A DNA stretch of 64,000 bases, taken from Ramazzottius varieornatus. Lineage: Eukaryota; Tardigrada; Eutardigrada; Parachela; Ramazzottiidae. Made by a program: the position numbers and the translations under genes. The first letter of the stretch is position 1. Each line of letters starts with the position of its first letter. Under the pieces are notes generated by a model, which saw nothing but the letters and a program-made list of their open reading frames with translations, made no database searches and had not been told where the DNA came from. This document shows positions 47,401-59,899 of this stretch, in pieces. The stretch is from the NCBI GenBank assembly GCA_001949185.1, contig BDGG01000002.1:3092737-3156736 (forward strand). Direction: 5' to 3'.

Positions 47401-49231
47401 GCATCAACGAGGCGAAAGTCGAAGTTCGTGTGGCTAACTCGTTAGGTCAGTTCTGCATCACGTTGGTGGTGGTCCGCGTACGGAGATCCTTCGATGCAGC
47501 CAACGGGGACGTTGAATCAAGACAGATGGGAATACCAGGGAATAGCGGTAGTTGGTTCTCACATGATTCCTTCAACGTGACGATACCTTGCTCTCTGCCC
47601 AGTGAGACTTTGATCATGCAAGCAACGGCTCGGCATCCTACTGGCCAGCCGATACGGTACTTGCTTCGTGGATCGGATGAGTTTGGGTTGAACCAGACGG
47701 GCTATGTGGCTCTCCTGAAGCTAAACTTGGGTAACCCGGAACCATTTCGCTCGTTTGTGATCGTTGCTCAGGACACGTCAGGTACACAACTTCAACAAAC
47801 TGTGTATTACGATATGCCAATGCATTGATTTGTCTCTGTACAGGACGAGAGTCGACTGCAACGATCAATGTCAATTTGGACTTGTCCACATGCTACGGAC
47901 CGCAGTTCGACGTGGCCGCATTCCTCTATGACGTCAACACGGACTGTTCGGGAGTTCGCCCAACTGACGAGATTTCTCAGATAGTGGTACGTGTGCGCTT
48001 CCCGGTAGCTTCTCCCTAGTGTCAAGTATCCACTAGAGGACTTGTACACTGTACGCCAATATGGTCACCCCAAAGTGGGCGGTGTAATGGGTGCGGTTAG
48101 GCAGTGGAAATCTGGCGTAAATCTCGGCGGCTGATTACTTGACTGCAATCAGCTGTTTACTTACGTCATGCAGGAAAATTACGCCCAGAGACACTGCCCA
48201 CTTTGGAGTGACCATATTGGCGTACATTGCATGTGTGTAAAAAGTAGTTTTGATTTAGGCACTACCTCCAAGTCCACAGAGTCAACTGAGCTACAGCTTG
48301 ATTGGAACGAATCAGTTTATGGTAGATTCAATGTCAGGTATAACCCGGACTGACAAGGAAACCATCCATTTTTCTACGCATCAATCAACAGTCTAGGTTT
48401 CAGCTATGGTATTTTGTAGGTATCATCAGTTCGGCTTTAGCAATCGAGGCCACGCAGCGACTTCCGGACTTTGGGGTGAGTTGGCATAACGGTCAGTCAA
48501 GCAGCGTCATGTTTAGACCACGGTATTTTGCTACAGATTGTAGTCGCCGACAGCTTCGGCAGAAAAGACACAGCTACGGTCCGCATATCCGTCTTTGTAA
48601 ACTGTAGCACTACAGTGCTGCCGGGAACCTCTAACGATGCCGTCGCAACGACTCCGGTAGAAGCAGCACCGAACAAGTGGAAATCACTTGACGAAATTGG
48701 GACAGACCTCGGCGACTTCCTCATGCGAGTACCTTGCGCTTCGCCCAAAGGAACTGTCGTTGCTGCCGTGAACCCGAGTGTTCTTGTAAGTTTGAAGGTA
48801 CATCAGTTTGCAGAAAACCAGGCAGAGTATCGTGCAACTAGTGATGTGTGTTTCAGCTGAACTTAGGCACGAACGTTCCTGATATAAGGTTGGAGAACAC
48901 TGCTGAGTTTGTCATCAGCCAACCGAACGGAACGATAACCGCACAAGTCGATCTCCCGGACGTCGACACTTTGTTTAACTTTCCTCTGGTAGCCGACGGT
49001 TCACCATTTGGTTTGGGAAGAATAGTGGGAAATATCACGGTGCAAGTCGTGTGCGACTCACTGAGGACTCCGTTGAGTATCAAGAAGGCTGTCCGGTCGG
49101 GCTCGACGGAGCAGGTCTCCGTTCCCTCCCTGCAAGTTTCCACATTTCCTTTTACACGACTAGATCCATGGAACGCTCATCTAGACCTTACCTTTCACAA
49201 CGAAACAGCGGTTGCGACATCGAATAAGTGA
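44442..49231 (+). CDS. Large extracellular-type protein: P/Q/N-rich region followed by cadherin-like repeats (5' end not found)
   Basis: Exons inferred: ~44442-47781, 47844-47986, 48537-48785 and 48857-49231, GT-AG with consistent phases, about 1,360 aa. The first exon starts at a splice acceptor (TTCATAG), so at least one upstream exon with the start and probably a signal peptide is missing. About 850 residues are rich in Pro, Gln, Asn, Thr and Ser. From about 47170 there are cadherin-like units: TPPNTILGTILAADPGALSL with GGIFSVNKVTGDFGLI, then DTSGREST followed by ATINVNLDL, then VVADSFGRKDTATVRISVF. The DxD/DRE calcium motifs of classical cadherins are only partly kept. The C-terminus (LTFHNETAVATSNK) shows no transmembrane segment, so the product may be secreted. 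AATAAA lies at about 49309. An adhesion or matrix role is inferred. Confidence 0.75.
48047..48229. mobile_element. MITE with CACTGTACGCCAATATGGTC ends, in an intron
   Basis: Inverted ends of about 36 bp: CACTGTACGCCAATATGGTC on the left and, in complement, CAATGTACGCCAATATGGTC on the right, both continuing into CCAAAGTGGGC. The left flank is TA, the right CA. 183 bp, no ORF. It lies in the intron between the second and third cadherin-like exons. Confidence 0.85.
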
Positions 49232-51804
49232 TGCAGCATCGTTCAAAGTATTCCTGTTACGCAGTATGCTGGACACCTCCTTTTGTGCTTTTCGTGCGAA
49301 CGGTAAAATAAAGCTGCAGAAACCGTAATAGGACAACGGCTGCCAGACACGCATTTCGTAAAGGTTGGATAGCCGGAATAAGCTGAATCTCAGGCGACTG
49401 CACCAGGACCGTTCCTGCAGTACTTGCAGAAATTGCTCCGCCTTTCAATATATGTCTCCGCTCAGAGGTGGCGATCTGTATCATGAGATACGAAATGGAG
49501 TGTAATTCAACCAGCACAACCACCAGACCACAAACCTGAACAAGATACCGTCCTGATTTTGCTTTGCAATTGAGAATGTTGCTGTGCTGAATCCACTCGG
49601 CTTCAAACACTGTACGAAATACTGTCCAAATACTCGTACCTCGTCAGTCCCTCAGCAAGTATTCTTACAGTTACAGACATAGCTTTTCCGATTCTTTCGG
49701 ATATGTCGCTGTTACGGGCTGTTTTTTGTATAAGACGGCGTTTCGGTCACATCACGTTACGAGATATTTCGCATACTGTAATGCTTCTTGAGCTTCGCGA
49801 ACTGGACGTCACGGTACGCGTAGAGTTTACGGGTATGATGACGCATACTGCATAAGCTTACTATGCCGCAATTCGCGAAGTTTAAGAAGCATTACAGTAT
49901 GTCACGTATAGGCACCCGTTTGAAACGGCCCCGTACCTGAAACCCTAATAACAATTTCGCCTAACATACTCTTTCCCATAAATGGCAAACCCCACAGCCT
50001 CGAACCCGAACAACTTCGACCCCGAAGAACCGCAGAACCGAAGACCACCTTCCCCGGAGAACGCTTCCCACTACACACGTTTTCTGACAGGCACCTGATC
50101 ACTGTAACGTCAACACTTTTTAACGATTGCTTCTCCGAATCCGTAATGAACATCATATTGCCTCATTTAAACTTGACGAACGAAACCATCCTTGGTTTGT
50201 TGTTGGAACCAGAAACAAAAGCTGCTATCTTGAAAGCCGAGCCACCACTTTCGATGGCCGGGATAGACAATTCGACTTCCGCAGCCCAAAAGCTAAATGT
50301 AACTGAAAATAATCAGTCAACCGGTGGGGAAATTTTGTAAAGTTATCAAAGGACCACAACTCAAACAAAAAGCACAAATCAAAATGATGCTGTGAGAAAT
50401 GACATGCATCGATTCGATCGAACCAACGGTCTGCCGCTCAAGGTATCCAGTACAAGGTGCTTCGCTTAACAGCAGCTCAATTCGATAAAACATTCTCTCT
50501 CACGGTTCAAGCTGCGAAAAACACTTTCGCTAATTTATCGTCCGACTACTCAGGGAGGGCACGGAGGGCAAGTCCAAAGTCCAAACAATATAACAGATTG
50601 TCACTAAAATTGTAAATTTGTTTTCGGAGGAAATGTTATTAGGGAAAGTGATCATCGGGGCTGAATTTATTGAGGTTCGTGACTGCTAGGAGTCGAAGCT
50701 GGTCGGGATCATAGCTCTTCGGGATTGAGGACATATTTAAGGGACAGGGGTTGCCGTGTTGTTCGGGTGCGAACCTGTTAGGGAAAGGCGTTCTTCGGGT
50801 CCGAGGCTCTTCGGAGTCACCCTTAGGAGAAGCTGGAGTTAGAGACAATAGGATTTCAATCATTGCAAGAATAAAGAAACAAATGATACATAGAATAAAT
50901 AATACAGCTGGAAAGCCACTGCAATGTTGGAATATGTCAGTCCGATTCTATGAACTTACCGAATCTGCACGAAGAAAAAATCACGGTCCACGCGGAAAAG
51001 ACGGCAAAATGAAACTTGAACTGTAGAAATGATTCGATAAGTGCACTAGTGCGAACCAGGCACGAATGTGTACGTACGTACTTCCGTACCGCCGCAGCGA
51101 AGAAGGCTCGCCCAAATTTCGCTGGTCCCTTATTCCTCCCCGTGCTGGCACATAGGACTCAGAGACCCTACCGAAAATACGTAAATGACCGTCTGTTTCT
51201 CGCTCCGCACCTTAGCGGAATGATCATTTTTTTGCATACCATATGCCGGTTACGGCGTATTTTCTGGTTCTCATTTGACCAGCGATATATGATTCCCTTT
51301 TCGTTTTTCGTTCCCCTTTTCTTCTCTCCTCCCTGAAATCGGCTTCGGCTTCGGCTTCGGCTTGTCCGTTCCGGAAGAACGCCGCGCCGAGAATTTTCCG
51401 CTAAGCGACGATCGGTATCAATCAAGTCACACTTAGAGTCCTACGATCCCGTACACGTTAAGTTCAGGACCGTTCATGCTCTGGCCTGTAATGCTAGGCG
51501 CAGTAGGCACTGTGATCTCAGGCTCTGTACACGCACGAAGGTGAAGTATGGACCAGCACAAAGTTTGGACCAGCACAAAGTTTGGACCAGACGGAGAAGA
51601 CGGCAAATTTGAACTGCACATGCGAACAATAATCAGAAACCAGCCGTTTGACGTAGATCAGTAAATCTTAACTCGCCGTGGACAGTGGCCATCAGCTGGT
51701 CAGCTGTTGAAATTTAGTGTAAAAGTGGTGTGCAGTTAGAGTTTGCTACTTTCCATCCAGATCGCGTTGCCATTCACGTTTCCACTTTAGTAGGTCGTTT
51801 CAAA
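49232..51804. other. Repeat-rich intergenic region
   Basis: No gene is supported. It holds a small MITE at 49776-49897, two stretches of TCGAA/CCCTAA-type degenerate words (about 49935-50100 and 50637-50830), and diverged CACGC-family fragments at about 50960-51130 and 51525-51640. There is also a short (CTTCGG)n run at about 51340-51362. A 117-codon minus-strand ORF (49257-49610) has hydrophobic stretches but no homology I can name. Confidence 0.5.
49776..49897. mobile_element. Small TA-flanked MITE (CTGTAATGCTTCTT ends)
   Basis: CTGTAATGCTTCTTGAGCTT and, in complement from the right end, CTGTAATGCTTCTTAAACTT form TIRs of about 30 bp, with TA on both sides. 122 bp in all, no ORF. Confidence 0.85.
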
Positions 51805-53035
51805 ATGTCTCAGGTTTTTAAAACCAAGACGCGCCCTGCAGCGAAGAGATTCTAAAGACAGCTCGTTGAAAATGGCACGAGACTTTGCGAAGCAGAACGT
51901 TTGTACAACGTGTCTCGAAACACCATCGCCCCTTATGCCATGAATCTCAAGGCAGGCAGGATGGTCAAGGGGAGAGAACTCAATACTTCGGAAGAAGCCT
52001 ACTAGTGGACTTACTGAAGAAATTTGGAAATACTGGACTTCCTGTGAACAAGACCCAGCTACGAGGCTTCGTGGACTAGACGGGGAATCGCGAAAGGTGT
52101 TGCAAAGGTTTTCCTGCAAAGGGCAAAATGCCCAAGAATATCGGCTCAAAATATAAGGCAGTCGCCTTCGTAGAACTCCCGATGAACACCTCGATGCAAA
52201 GTTTTACTCAGCGAGTTGTACGAGCAAGACTACCTGTCGGATCCGGAGGGAATCATCAACCTGGACGAGTCTGGCTTTATTGTCGGTTTCGAGCAGGAGA
52301 AGGTGTATGCTCAGAAAGGCAAGAAACTCGTCCATTCCGACAGGACGTGCTCCATAATGCTCCCCTAAAAGCACGTCAACCGTCGTTTTCGATCTGCTGC
52401 TATATTTTTCTAACGTAACGTATGGTTCTTCGCAGTGTAGCGTTTCTGGACGGCTATTATAGTTATGTCACACTCAAGTGGTGTACAGAGTCCAGGAAAG
52501 ACAAACGCCTTGTATGCTTGCTTTCCGGCCAAACTGACAAGCTTCAACTGCTAGTAAGTTCCCCATTTGAAACTATGAAGACCACTGTCAATGGACAGAT
52601 TTCAAGTCGTTTCCCCGTATGGACCATCAGTTCCAGATAGTAACAAATTCGCAAAACTTACATTTATATAAACGAATATAACCGTCGATGATTTATAATT
52701 TTTGATATTTAGGTGACCCAAAATACGTTTCTTGGACGACTAGCTGAGCTATGTACTCCGAAAACCAGCACGTTTTCTTCCGAATTCAAAGCGTCGTTGA
52801 GAAGCGGTTTTCGAAATACTAGAATTTTCCCTTTCTTTGCCGATATTATTCGTGAAACTGTGGATAAGGAACTGATCACATACGACGCCCATTCCGTACC
52901 AGAGCTGAGTAGAGAAAGTTCCCCCATGAAGAAAGTTGCAAACAATTTGCGTTCCGACAAGGTTAAGATGAGCGACGCCTGTCTCGAGTCGACTGGCAAC
53001 ATCCTGTCAGGCTACAAACTTGTGGCTGTGTAAAG
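51805..53035 (+). pseudogene. Decayed pogo/Tigger-type transposase
   Basis: Fragments in several frames, broken by many stops, fit a pogo-superfamily (DDE_1) transposase. An N-terminal psq-type HTH reads LCEAERLYNVSRNTIAPYAM (about 51880-51945). The first catalytic aspartate lies in IINLDESGFIVGFEQEKVYA (about 52248-52310), and a C-terminal piece reads LRSGFRNTRIFPFFADIIRE (about 52796-52855). No intact frame exceeds 110 codons. TIRs were not identified. It is non-functional. Confidence 0.75.
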
Positions 53036-54105
53036 CCTTCCACTGGCTAGACAAGAACCCTACAAGGTCGGTCGATGTAGAACGAATTAGGATCAAAAGG
53101 GAACTGACTGGAGAGAGTTTTCTTTATTAGTAACGCTAGGTCTCAAGAGAAGGAAAGGGGAAAAAGGAGTCCCGACTGTTATTGAGCAGTCGGTTTATAT
53201 ACTTTGACAGCGAAGCAGAAGGAAAGAGAAAGTTCTAAAAGTACGTGAAGTGTTCGTGCTGATTCAGCACGAGTGCCTCATTGCCGAGGTAAGCTCTTTA
53301 AAGCTGATACAGTTCAAACTAAAGCTACAGCTCTTCTTTGTGGTATCCATATATGGTATGCCACGATCCCCCGGGTCGATATCCACCACGTATGAACGCC
53401 ACTGTGTACGTTTTTTTCTCGTAGCAAAAAGCTCCTGCCCCTGCCGCGGGAGCGAAAAAGCCTGGTCCAGACTTTGTACTGGTCGACTTTGCCTTCGTGC
53501 GTGTGCGTCCAGAGTGGAGCATGATCGAGATTTCGTACAGCCATACATGATCCTGATTATACTGTAGATGGCCTCTTTGGTAGGCTTTCCTCCAATCTCT
53601 TTGTCCAGTTGCCATCTGTTACAGTATAGTGCAGGCAGTACGCAAACAGCTGGATGCTCCTTGCTAAATCATTCTTTCCTCAGCTGGATGGACCTCATGA
53701 TGGATGGTGCACCGGAAGCTCAAACTCCATGCATGCTTTATGCGATCGTGCGTGTCCGCCCACCTTGACAGTCACCCCATTGATCCCAAGCACTTCCGTG
53801 TTCGTTCCGTAATCATGAAAATTAGAGGTCAAAATCTTTTCATGTTTCTAGCCTCTATATGAAAACGTAACCAGCTACATAGGGGCATACCGAAGTCGTC
53901 AGTTTAGTTCAAAATTCTTGACGTCCCTGCTTCATCTGACTGACTATCCGACCCTCGGCTGCTTTTATGAATAGCCAACGCTAGACTGTAAGACTGCTTT
54001 TACTGAATGATATCTCGGTTATCTGAACAACAGTAGCAAAACATTCACTTCCAAAACCTCGGCTAGCGTATTTCTCCCCTAACTATCGTTCTACTTCGAC
54101 TTAAA

Positions 54106-55280
54106 ATGATTCAACTGAGCTTACCTGTTTCTGGCTTAACAAACCGGTCAGTCATCGCTGGATCAAACGTCTCAAATCACAATGCTCCTCATCATCCGTC
54201 TCTTCTTGGGTGGTCCGTTACTTACTTCGTTCTCTGCTTCTCCGCTGCCTGCACTAACGTTGCCTTGTTGACTGCTGTAGTTCGAGACAGAAACTCTACT
54301 GTGGCTACCCGAATCCTGATTGGTAACCTCGCGGTGTCAGCCCTGCTGTTGTCAGCCGTGTTACTTCCCGGGGCCGCTGTCGCTATCCTCGTTCGAAATT
54401 ACTCTTCTGCTCAGAGTTCGAACTTCTGTCCTATCTTCTCCGCCATACTGTTCACCGTACAGGCTAGTGCTTGCTGGGCGGAAGTTTGTATCGCGTATAA
54501 CCGTCTGATCGCTATTTGTTTTCCCATTCACTACAACAGCCATTGGAAAGGTAAAAGGTCATCGATTATCACTGTTGCGTGTGCTTGGTTGATTTGTATC
54601 GTCATCGGTATCTTGCTTGGTACTGCGACTGGCGCGCGAATTGTATCGATTCCTGATGGTAACTGCGGAATGCGAGCGTCAAACGACTTTGGCCATTTTG
54701 TAATTTATTCCGTCAATATTATCCCGTACGGCATTGCGTCAGTTTGCTCGATCGGAATATTCGCAACAGTATGGCGAAGAGCCAGGTCGGTTCAGGTATC
54801 GGCTCAAAACGATCGGCAAAACCGACAAGTCAAGAGACGACTGGTCATGGCGAGAGCGATTTCGGCATCAATTATTTGGTGTCTCGTCTGTACGATTCCG
54901 CTAATGATGGTGACTACCAGGTTTCCCCAGTTGATTGCTAAAGACCCGTCGATTTCAAGATGGCTGAAATTATTGTACATTTCCGAGTACGCTATCAACC
55001 CGGTAAGGTTTGACACGTGGGCTTGTTTTTGATGTGAGGGGAAGGCTAAGCGAGTGATTGTATACAGGTGGTATTTTTGGCCATGAGCTCAGCCTACCGA
55101 GCGGCTATTGGACTTCCGTGTCTATCAACGACTGCTAATCAAAACGAATGCCACTCTAGATTCATTAGCCACGCTTCTCGCACCAAAACAATTCATCCTT
55201 CTCGTCGACAAAGTCTAGCGAAGGACTCTGCGATTGCCAATAAACGGAGATCGGACGAGCAAATAAGTACGGAGATTTGA
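54106..55280 (+). CDS. Class A GPCR, orphan, two exons
   Basis: Exons 54106-55002 and 55068-55280 (65-bp intron, phase 0) encode 369 aa. The glycosylated N-terminus (NRS, NVS) is followed by seven hydrophobic segments. TM1 ends in ACTNVALLTAVV and TM2 has LIGNLAVSALLLSAVLLPGA. TM3 has the disulphide-type cysteine and CIAYNRLIAICFPIHY, so the DRY motif is YNR here. TM6 is IIWCLVCTIPLMMV. TM7 spans the intron: ISEYAINP in exon 1 joins VVFLAMSSAYRAA in exon 2, giving NPxxF. The tail is basic and Ser/Thr-rich. Without exon 2 the receptor would appear truncated. It is not closely related to the receptor at 5963. The ligand is unknown; the YNR motif and overall pattern fit the rapidly evolving orphan receptors of invertebrates. 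Confidence 0.88.
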
Positions 55281-57311
55281 TATCTTCTACGTTCGGCATA
55301 ATTTCACTGCAACTGATCTCGAATTTGCATAATAAGGCGCACAACCACTTTTTGTCTGTCCGCCCAGAAGCGCTTTATTACCACTGCTCCTGCGCACCAG
55401 CGATGTAGCAACAATTACTGTCTCATTTATGTCTTTTTGGTGTTTTTTTTTTGAGTTTCCAACGTTCCCTCGTAGGACGCAGGTATAGTGGCTGACAGGT
55501 ACTACAAAAGGACTGGTAAAATGAGAAACGAGTGTTCTTGAATGATAACATACAACATGTTCAGGTTGTGCCACTGTTTGCGACTCTGATAAAAATCGAT
55601 TTCATAACTTGAATAGTCTTATCAGGTTGTTCCGGTATCCTTCGCTCATTGTTACATATATGAGCTGCAACAAATAACACGAGTCAAAGGTCGTTTCCGG
55701 GAGGATGGTTGCCCAACCAGTCGAAGGCATGTGAACCACACAGTGGGGAAAACCCTGCCAATAGGCACGGAAGCAAGCAGGAGTGCAACCTTTTCCGGTG
55801 ATAAGTACCCTTACTGGCATTCACAACAAACTGAAGATTAATTAAGGTCTCCAGCCATGGATGGGTGATTCCTGAACACTCCCGTGTTTTGCGACACGTA
55901 GAAGTTGAGCGGAATGCAGCAGACCATGTACCAGATAACCGAAAGAAGAGGGCTTTTACGATACCGATCCATACCACAATTGACCGGGGAAGGTACTGGT
56001 CATGGAGCCCTAATGAAAATTTCCCCTAACATGCATTTCTCCTAACTCGCGAACGCGACAGCCTTGGCCGCGAATGACTTTTTCCTTCAAAAATCGAAGG
56101 CTGACGGCCCAAAGTACATTTCCCCTAATAACGTCGTCCACGAACAACCTCGAGGTCGAACTTCCGCGAGCTCTAACAACATCCACCTCGAATGACCTCG
56201 CGCCCGAAGATCACTTCCCCGACGAACACAACTACTAGTAAAATTTCATTACGAACCTATAATAATCAACCTTCCCGCCAAAACGACAGAAGAGGGTCTC
56301 TTTTATGTTGGAATGAACTACAGGACCCGGAAATGGAAGTCAATTGACCGTTCCAGGATGCCGCGATGACGTAAACTCTTTGATTGCGGTGTTGATTGAA
56401 GACATCACGAACAACGTACTCTGCTGATCAGCAATGACCGAACACCGTGCCAAAACCAGCTGATGATGCGCGATGGTACGCCATCCAGTCCGAATCTGAC
56501 GGAAAATCTGATTGGCTGGATTGCAATCTGTTCAATCAGGCACCCAACCGAAGAGCTTACGTCACTGCAGTAGTTTAAGTCCATCACTTCGGAGTTCTGT
56601 TGTTTATTCCAGGATGGTCAGGAGACTTAGCTTCATAGCTCATGTCGTAGAAGACTCCCTATCGTTTTGGTGGGACGGTTTGACTATCGTCTATTGGGAT
56701 GTCGGGACAGGCATAGTTTCCTTGTGAGAACGCAGATTAAAAGATATGTGAAAGACTCGCGATGTGTGTGACTGGCACTACATGCACCGATTCGACCAAT
56801 ACGACGGCCCTACGCTAAGCCTGACCCAGTGACCCTGCGTGCGTACTTTACTCTACCGCCACACCAAGCCCGCTTATTTCGAAATACACTTCGTGTATCG
56901 GAGTTCCGAACTGCATGTGATGACAGCGCTAATTAACCGTGGGAATGATAATACAACATTGTGACGTAAGATAAGCTCAATCGTATCAGTGTCCATTCAC
57001 CCAGAAAAGACACTGATTCTATACGAGCACTTTGACAGTTGAATTCGCGGGTATCGAAATCTTAGTATGAGGCCTCACAAGCAACGAATTAGCGGAAAGC
57101 GTTCGTCGGGGCAGAAGTTATTAGAGACCTCGGTTGTTCAAAGCAATTGGCCACCAACGTTCCATGTTGCCACCATGCATCCACCGTCGCTTGTCTGTGC
57201 ATAACTCTGGCGAGCCTTACGATAAAGAAAGTGACAGCGCCCATCAGAGCTGTATCAGAATGAGCCGAGGCCGAGCTTGTCTTTTGCCCACACGCCTTTC
57301 AACCAGACTGA

Positions 57312-57785
57312 TAGACCTGGCAAAAGTGTGATTGAGTGTCGTGTGGTGTTTTTCTGTTTGGTGTTGTTTCACACCAAAACTACTTTCTCGGTGTGGTGTG
57401 AATTCAACACCACTCTTGTGGTGCACTACACCACACCAAACCGAAAAAAACCGAAAATGCGAAATGTGTACGTGGTAACCGCTAGAAAGCAAAATCTGGC
57501 GTGACCAAGATGTACAAATAGAAACGAAATGATGAAGCTAATGCACACGACGAAGCAAAACCTGACGTCAACATGCATAAAATCTACTGGTCTTGCAGGT
57601 TCTCCATGCACGTGTGACCGATAGGGTGCACCATGCTTCGCCTTAGCCCATCATCATTCTATGAAGTGGTGCACCAAAAGTTTTTCGGTTTGTTGTGATG
57701 TAGTGTCCTCGGACATCGAAACCGAAAAGTGTGATTTTTTTGGGGTCTGAGTTTTTTGGGGTAAATCACAGAATTGTCAGGTCTA
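57312..57785. mobile_element. hAT-type non-autonomous element (GGTGTGGTGT-word family), copy 2
   Basis: TIRs TAGACCTGGC and (complement) TAGACCTGAC are flanked by CAGACTGA and CCGACTCA, 6 of 8 bases matching as an aged target duplication. The left end, TAGACCTGGCAAAAGTGTGA, matches the complement of the right end of the 16147-16683 copy almost base for base. The interior has the same GGTGTGGTGT and ACCGAAAA words. No ORF. Confidence 0.82.
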
Positions 57786-58587
57786 CCGACTCAATTTGAT
57801 CACTGCGTCAAAAGACGAGCGACAATAACCGCTGTTCCACGGACTGTTCGGTTTGTTCTGCGCGTTGAGGGGGTTGCGTCAAAGCTTGCCTAGACTGATA
57901 AATTTCACGCATACTCTTGATCAGTCAACTTTCTGCTGTGAGCTGATTACTAGGTTGATTGAGGGCTCGTTCTCTCCATAAAATACACTTTGGCGCACCA
58001 TCACTGACAAAAACATCTCACGATCGCGGTGAGATGATGGGTTATTCAGACCAAATGGCTGAATGGCACTTGAAATTAGAAGCTCGACAGGCCATTCGCC
58101 CGAAAAGTGCAACGGGCGAAGCGCATTGCCGAACTTTTGCACCACGCCCATTTCGTTTTGCAGTGTCACGTCAAGGCTTTTCGAAAGATTCTTAGCCCGC
58201 ACAAATCAAGAATATCAAAGAACAGACCTTTGTGATCTAGCCAATTTACCGAAACGGAACCAGTGGATGTCGTAAATTAACACTGTGTTTTAACAGATCT
58301 CAAGCCAGCGGACTGTACAGTTTCTCGATGATGGGCACTGGTCCTTACGGAAAACTCTTATCGTTCAAGTTTGTGAAGATTTTTATTGGTTGCGGTTGAA
58401 CGTGCTGGCGCTTTCGATGTGTGCGAGGAAAGTGATCCGTCTCATGCACAAAAAGAAATTCGCGGGGCACCCTAACGAGTACTGTTGCCGCCGAGGGAGG
58501 CTAAAAGGGAAGGAAACGGGAACTGGGATGATGGCAGCGCGTATCCCAAGTTCCCAACCATTAAATTGCTCCCTGTTGACTGAGAAT

Positions 58588-59001
58588 TAGAGCCCTGCAG
58601 CAGTAGCTGAGACCCACGCTGCTTCTGCACTGCATCCGGTTTCCAGAATCTGCAACTGCACTGCATCTGAATTCTTTGGCTGTCTTCCAAACTGCAACTG
58701 TACTGCACTGCGTTTAAAAATTCAGAATTTCTGCATGTCAACGGAAATACATGTCAAGTAGATCGTGAACGTGGATGTTTTACGGTGATTTAAACGAGAA
58801 ATGGTACAGTCCGACCAGATACATTTGATTTTTCTAATGTTTTTGGGGCAACAACAGTATACTGCGGCGAATGGTGCTCCCTTTTTCAAAACTGCAACTG
58901 CACTGCAACTGCATTTTCTCACCATTTCGGCGACTGCAACTGCACTGCATTGCAGTAAAATGCAGTGCAATACAGAACTTACTGCATGTTGCAGGGCTCT
59001 A
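58588..59001. mobile_element. hAT-type non-autonomous element (CTGCAACTGCACTGCA-word family)
   Basis: Perfect 12-bp TIRs TAGAGCCCTGCA (58588-58599) and TGCAGGGCTCTA (58990-59001) are flanked by CTGAGAAT and CTCAGAAT, 7 of 8 bases matching. The interior ends are filled with degenerate CTGCAACTGCACTGCA words. The middle (about 58740-58880) is ordinary sequence. 414 bp, no ORF. Confidence 0.9.
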
Positions 59002-59899
59002 CTCAGAATACAATGCTATATAGCCTTATCTCCTTCTTTTGTGACCTACTTTCTCTTCTCCTCAGTCACATTCCATTCACAAGCTTATCTCCACTAATGT
59101 TGTACTTTGCCCTTCACTGGGCAAAGTTCAGCAGAGGGGTCCAAACACAAACTTACGAACAAAACCAGCTCCGCAATGACAGCTCGTGCCATGTTAGGCG
59201 ACATGTTAGACCACCTGAAGTGGTTTGACATGGGATAACATGGGGTATCAAGTCGCATGCAAGGTTGTATTACTAAACTCTGCGAGCATTACGTAGTAGC
59301 CTCACACTGTATCGGCGGCAACAAAACGATGACGGGCACATTATCAACATTACAGTAACAGGTACAGACATTAACTCACTCTGGCCTCGGGGACCATGAC
59401 ATACAGTATCAGGCAGTGTACTACTGTGCGACGAAGAACCAGGCGTTCTGATGGCCGCCGTCTGCATCTGTCTTAAGCCTTAATGCTATACACTGATGGT
59501 TCTCTTATTTAAGTACGTGCCAAGCGGTTTTCTGCGTGCTGAAGCAAGTAGTAGGGTCATCACAACATCACATGGCGACTCACCGTGTTGTGGAGCGGTA
59601 TTTCTGGATTTTTTTTCTACGTTTGTTTGAATCTCCAAATTAAACTCCAAGTTCACCGCGCACACCCGGTTGCGCGATGGTGCCGCAGACATAATAGAGA
59701 AGTAAGGATTACTACTGTACTCGTACCTTTTTTGCGGTCTTTCACATTAGGTTGATCTATCCATGTCGGTCATCTCAGCGCTGAACTGCATCAGCGGAAA
59801 TCTGGAATCCATGTCTCGTTAAGCAGGCTCCAATATCTAGCCCAGCTATAACGGGAAACCTGACCCTGTGGATTCGGGAAATAAATGCAATGGATCAAG

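Noticed and set aside
48420-48480. Possible extra cadherin-like exon (reads SALAIEATQRLPDFG)
   Set aside because: Its phase does not fit the flanking exons at 47986 and 48537, which join directly in frame, so it was left out.
53160-53570. Possible LTR or retroelement fragment
   Set aside because: Overlapping short ORFs on both strands looked suspicious, but I found no reverse transcriptase, integrase or direct repeats to support it.
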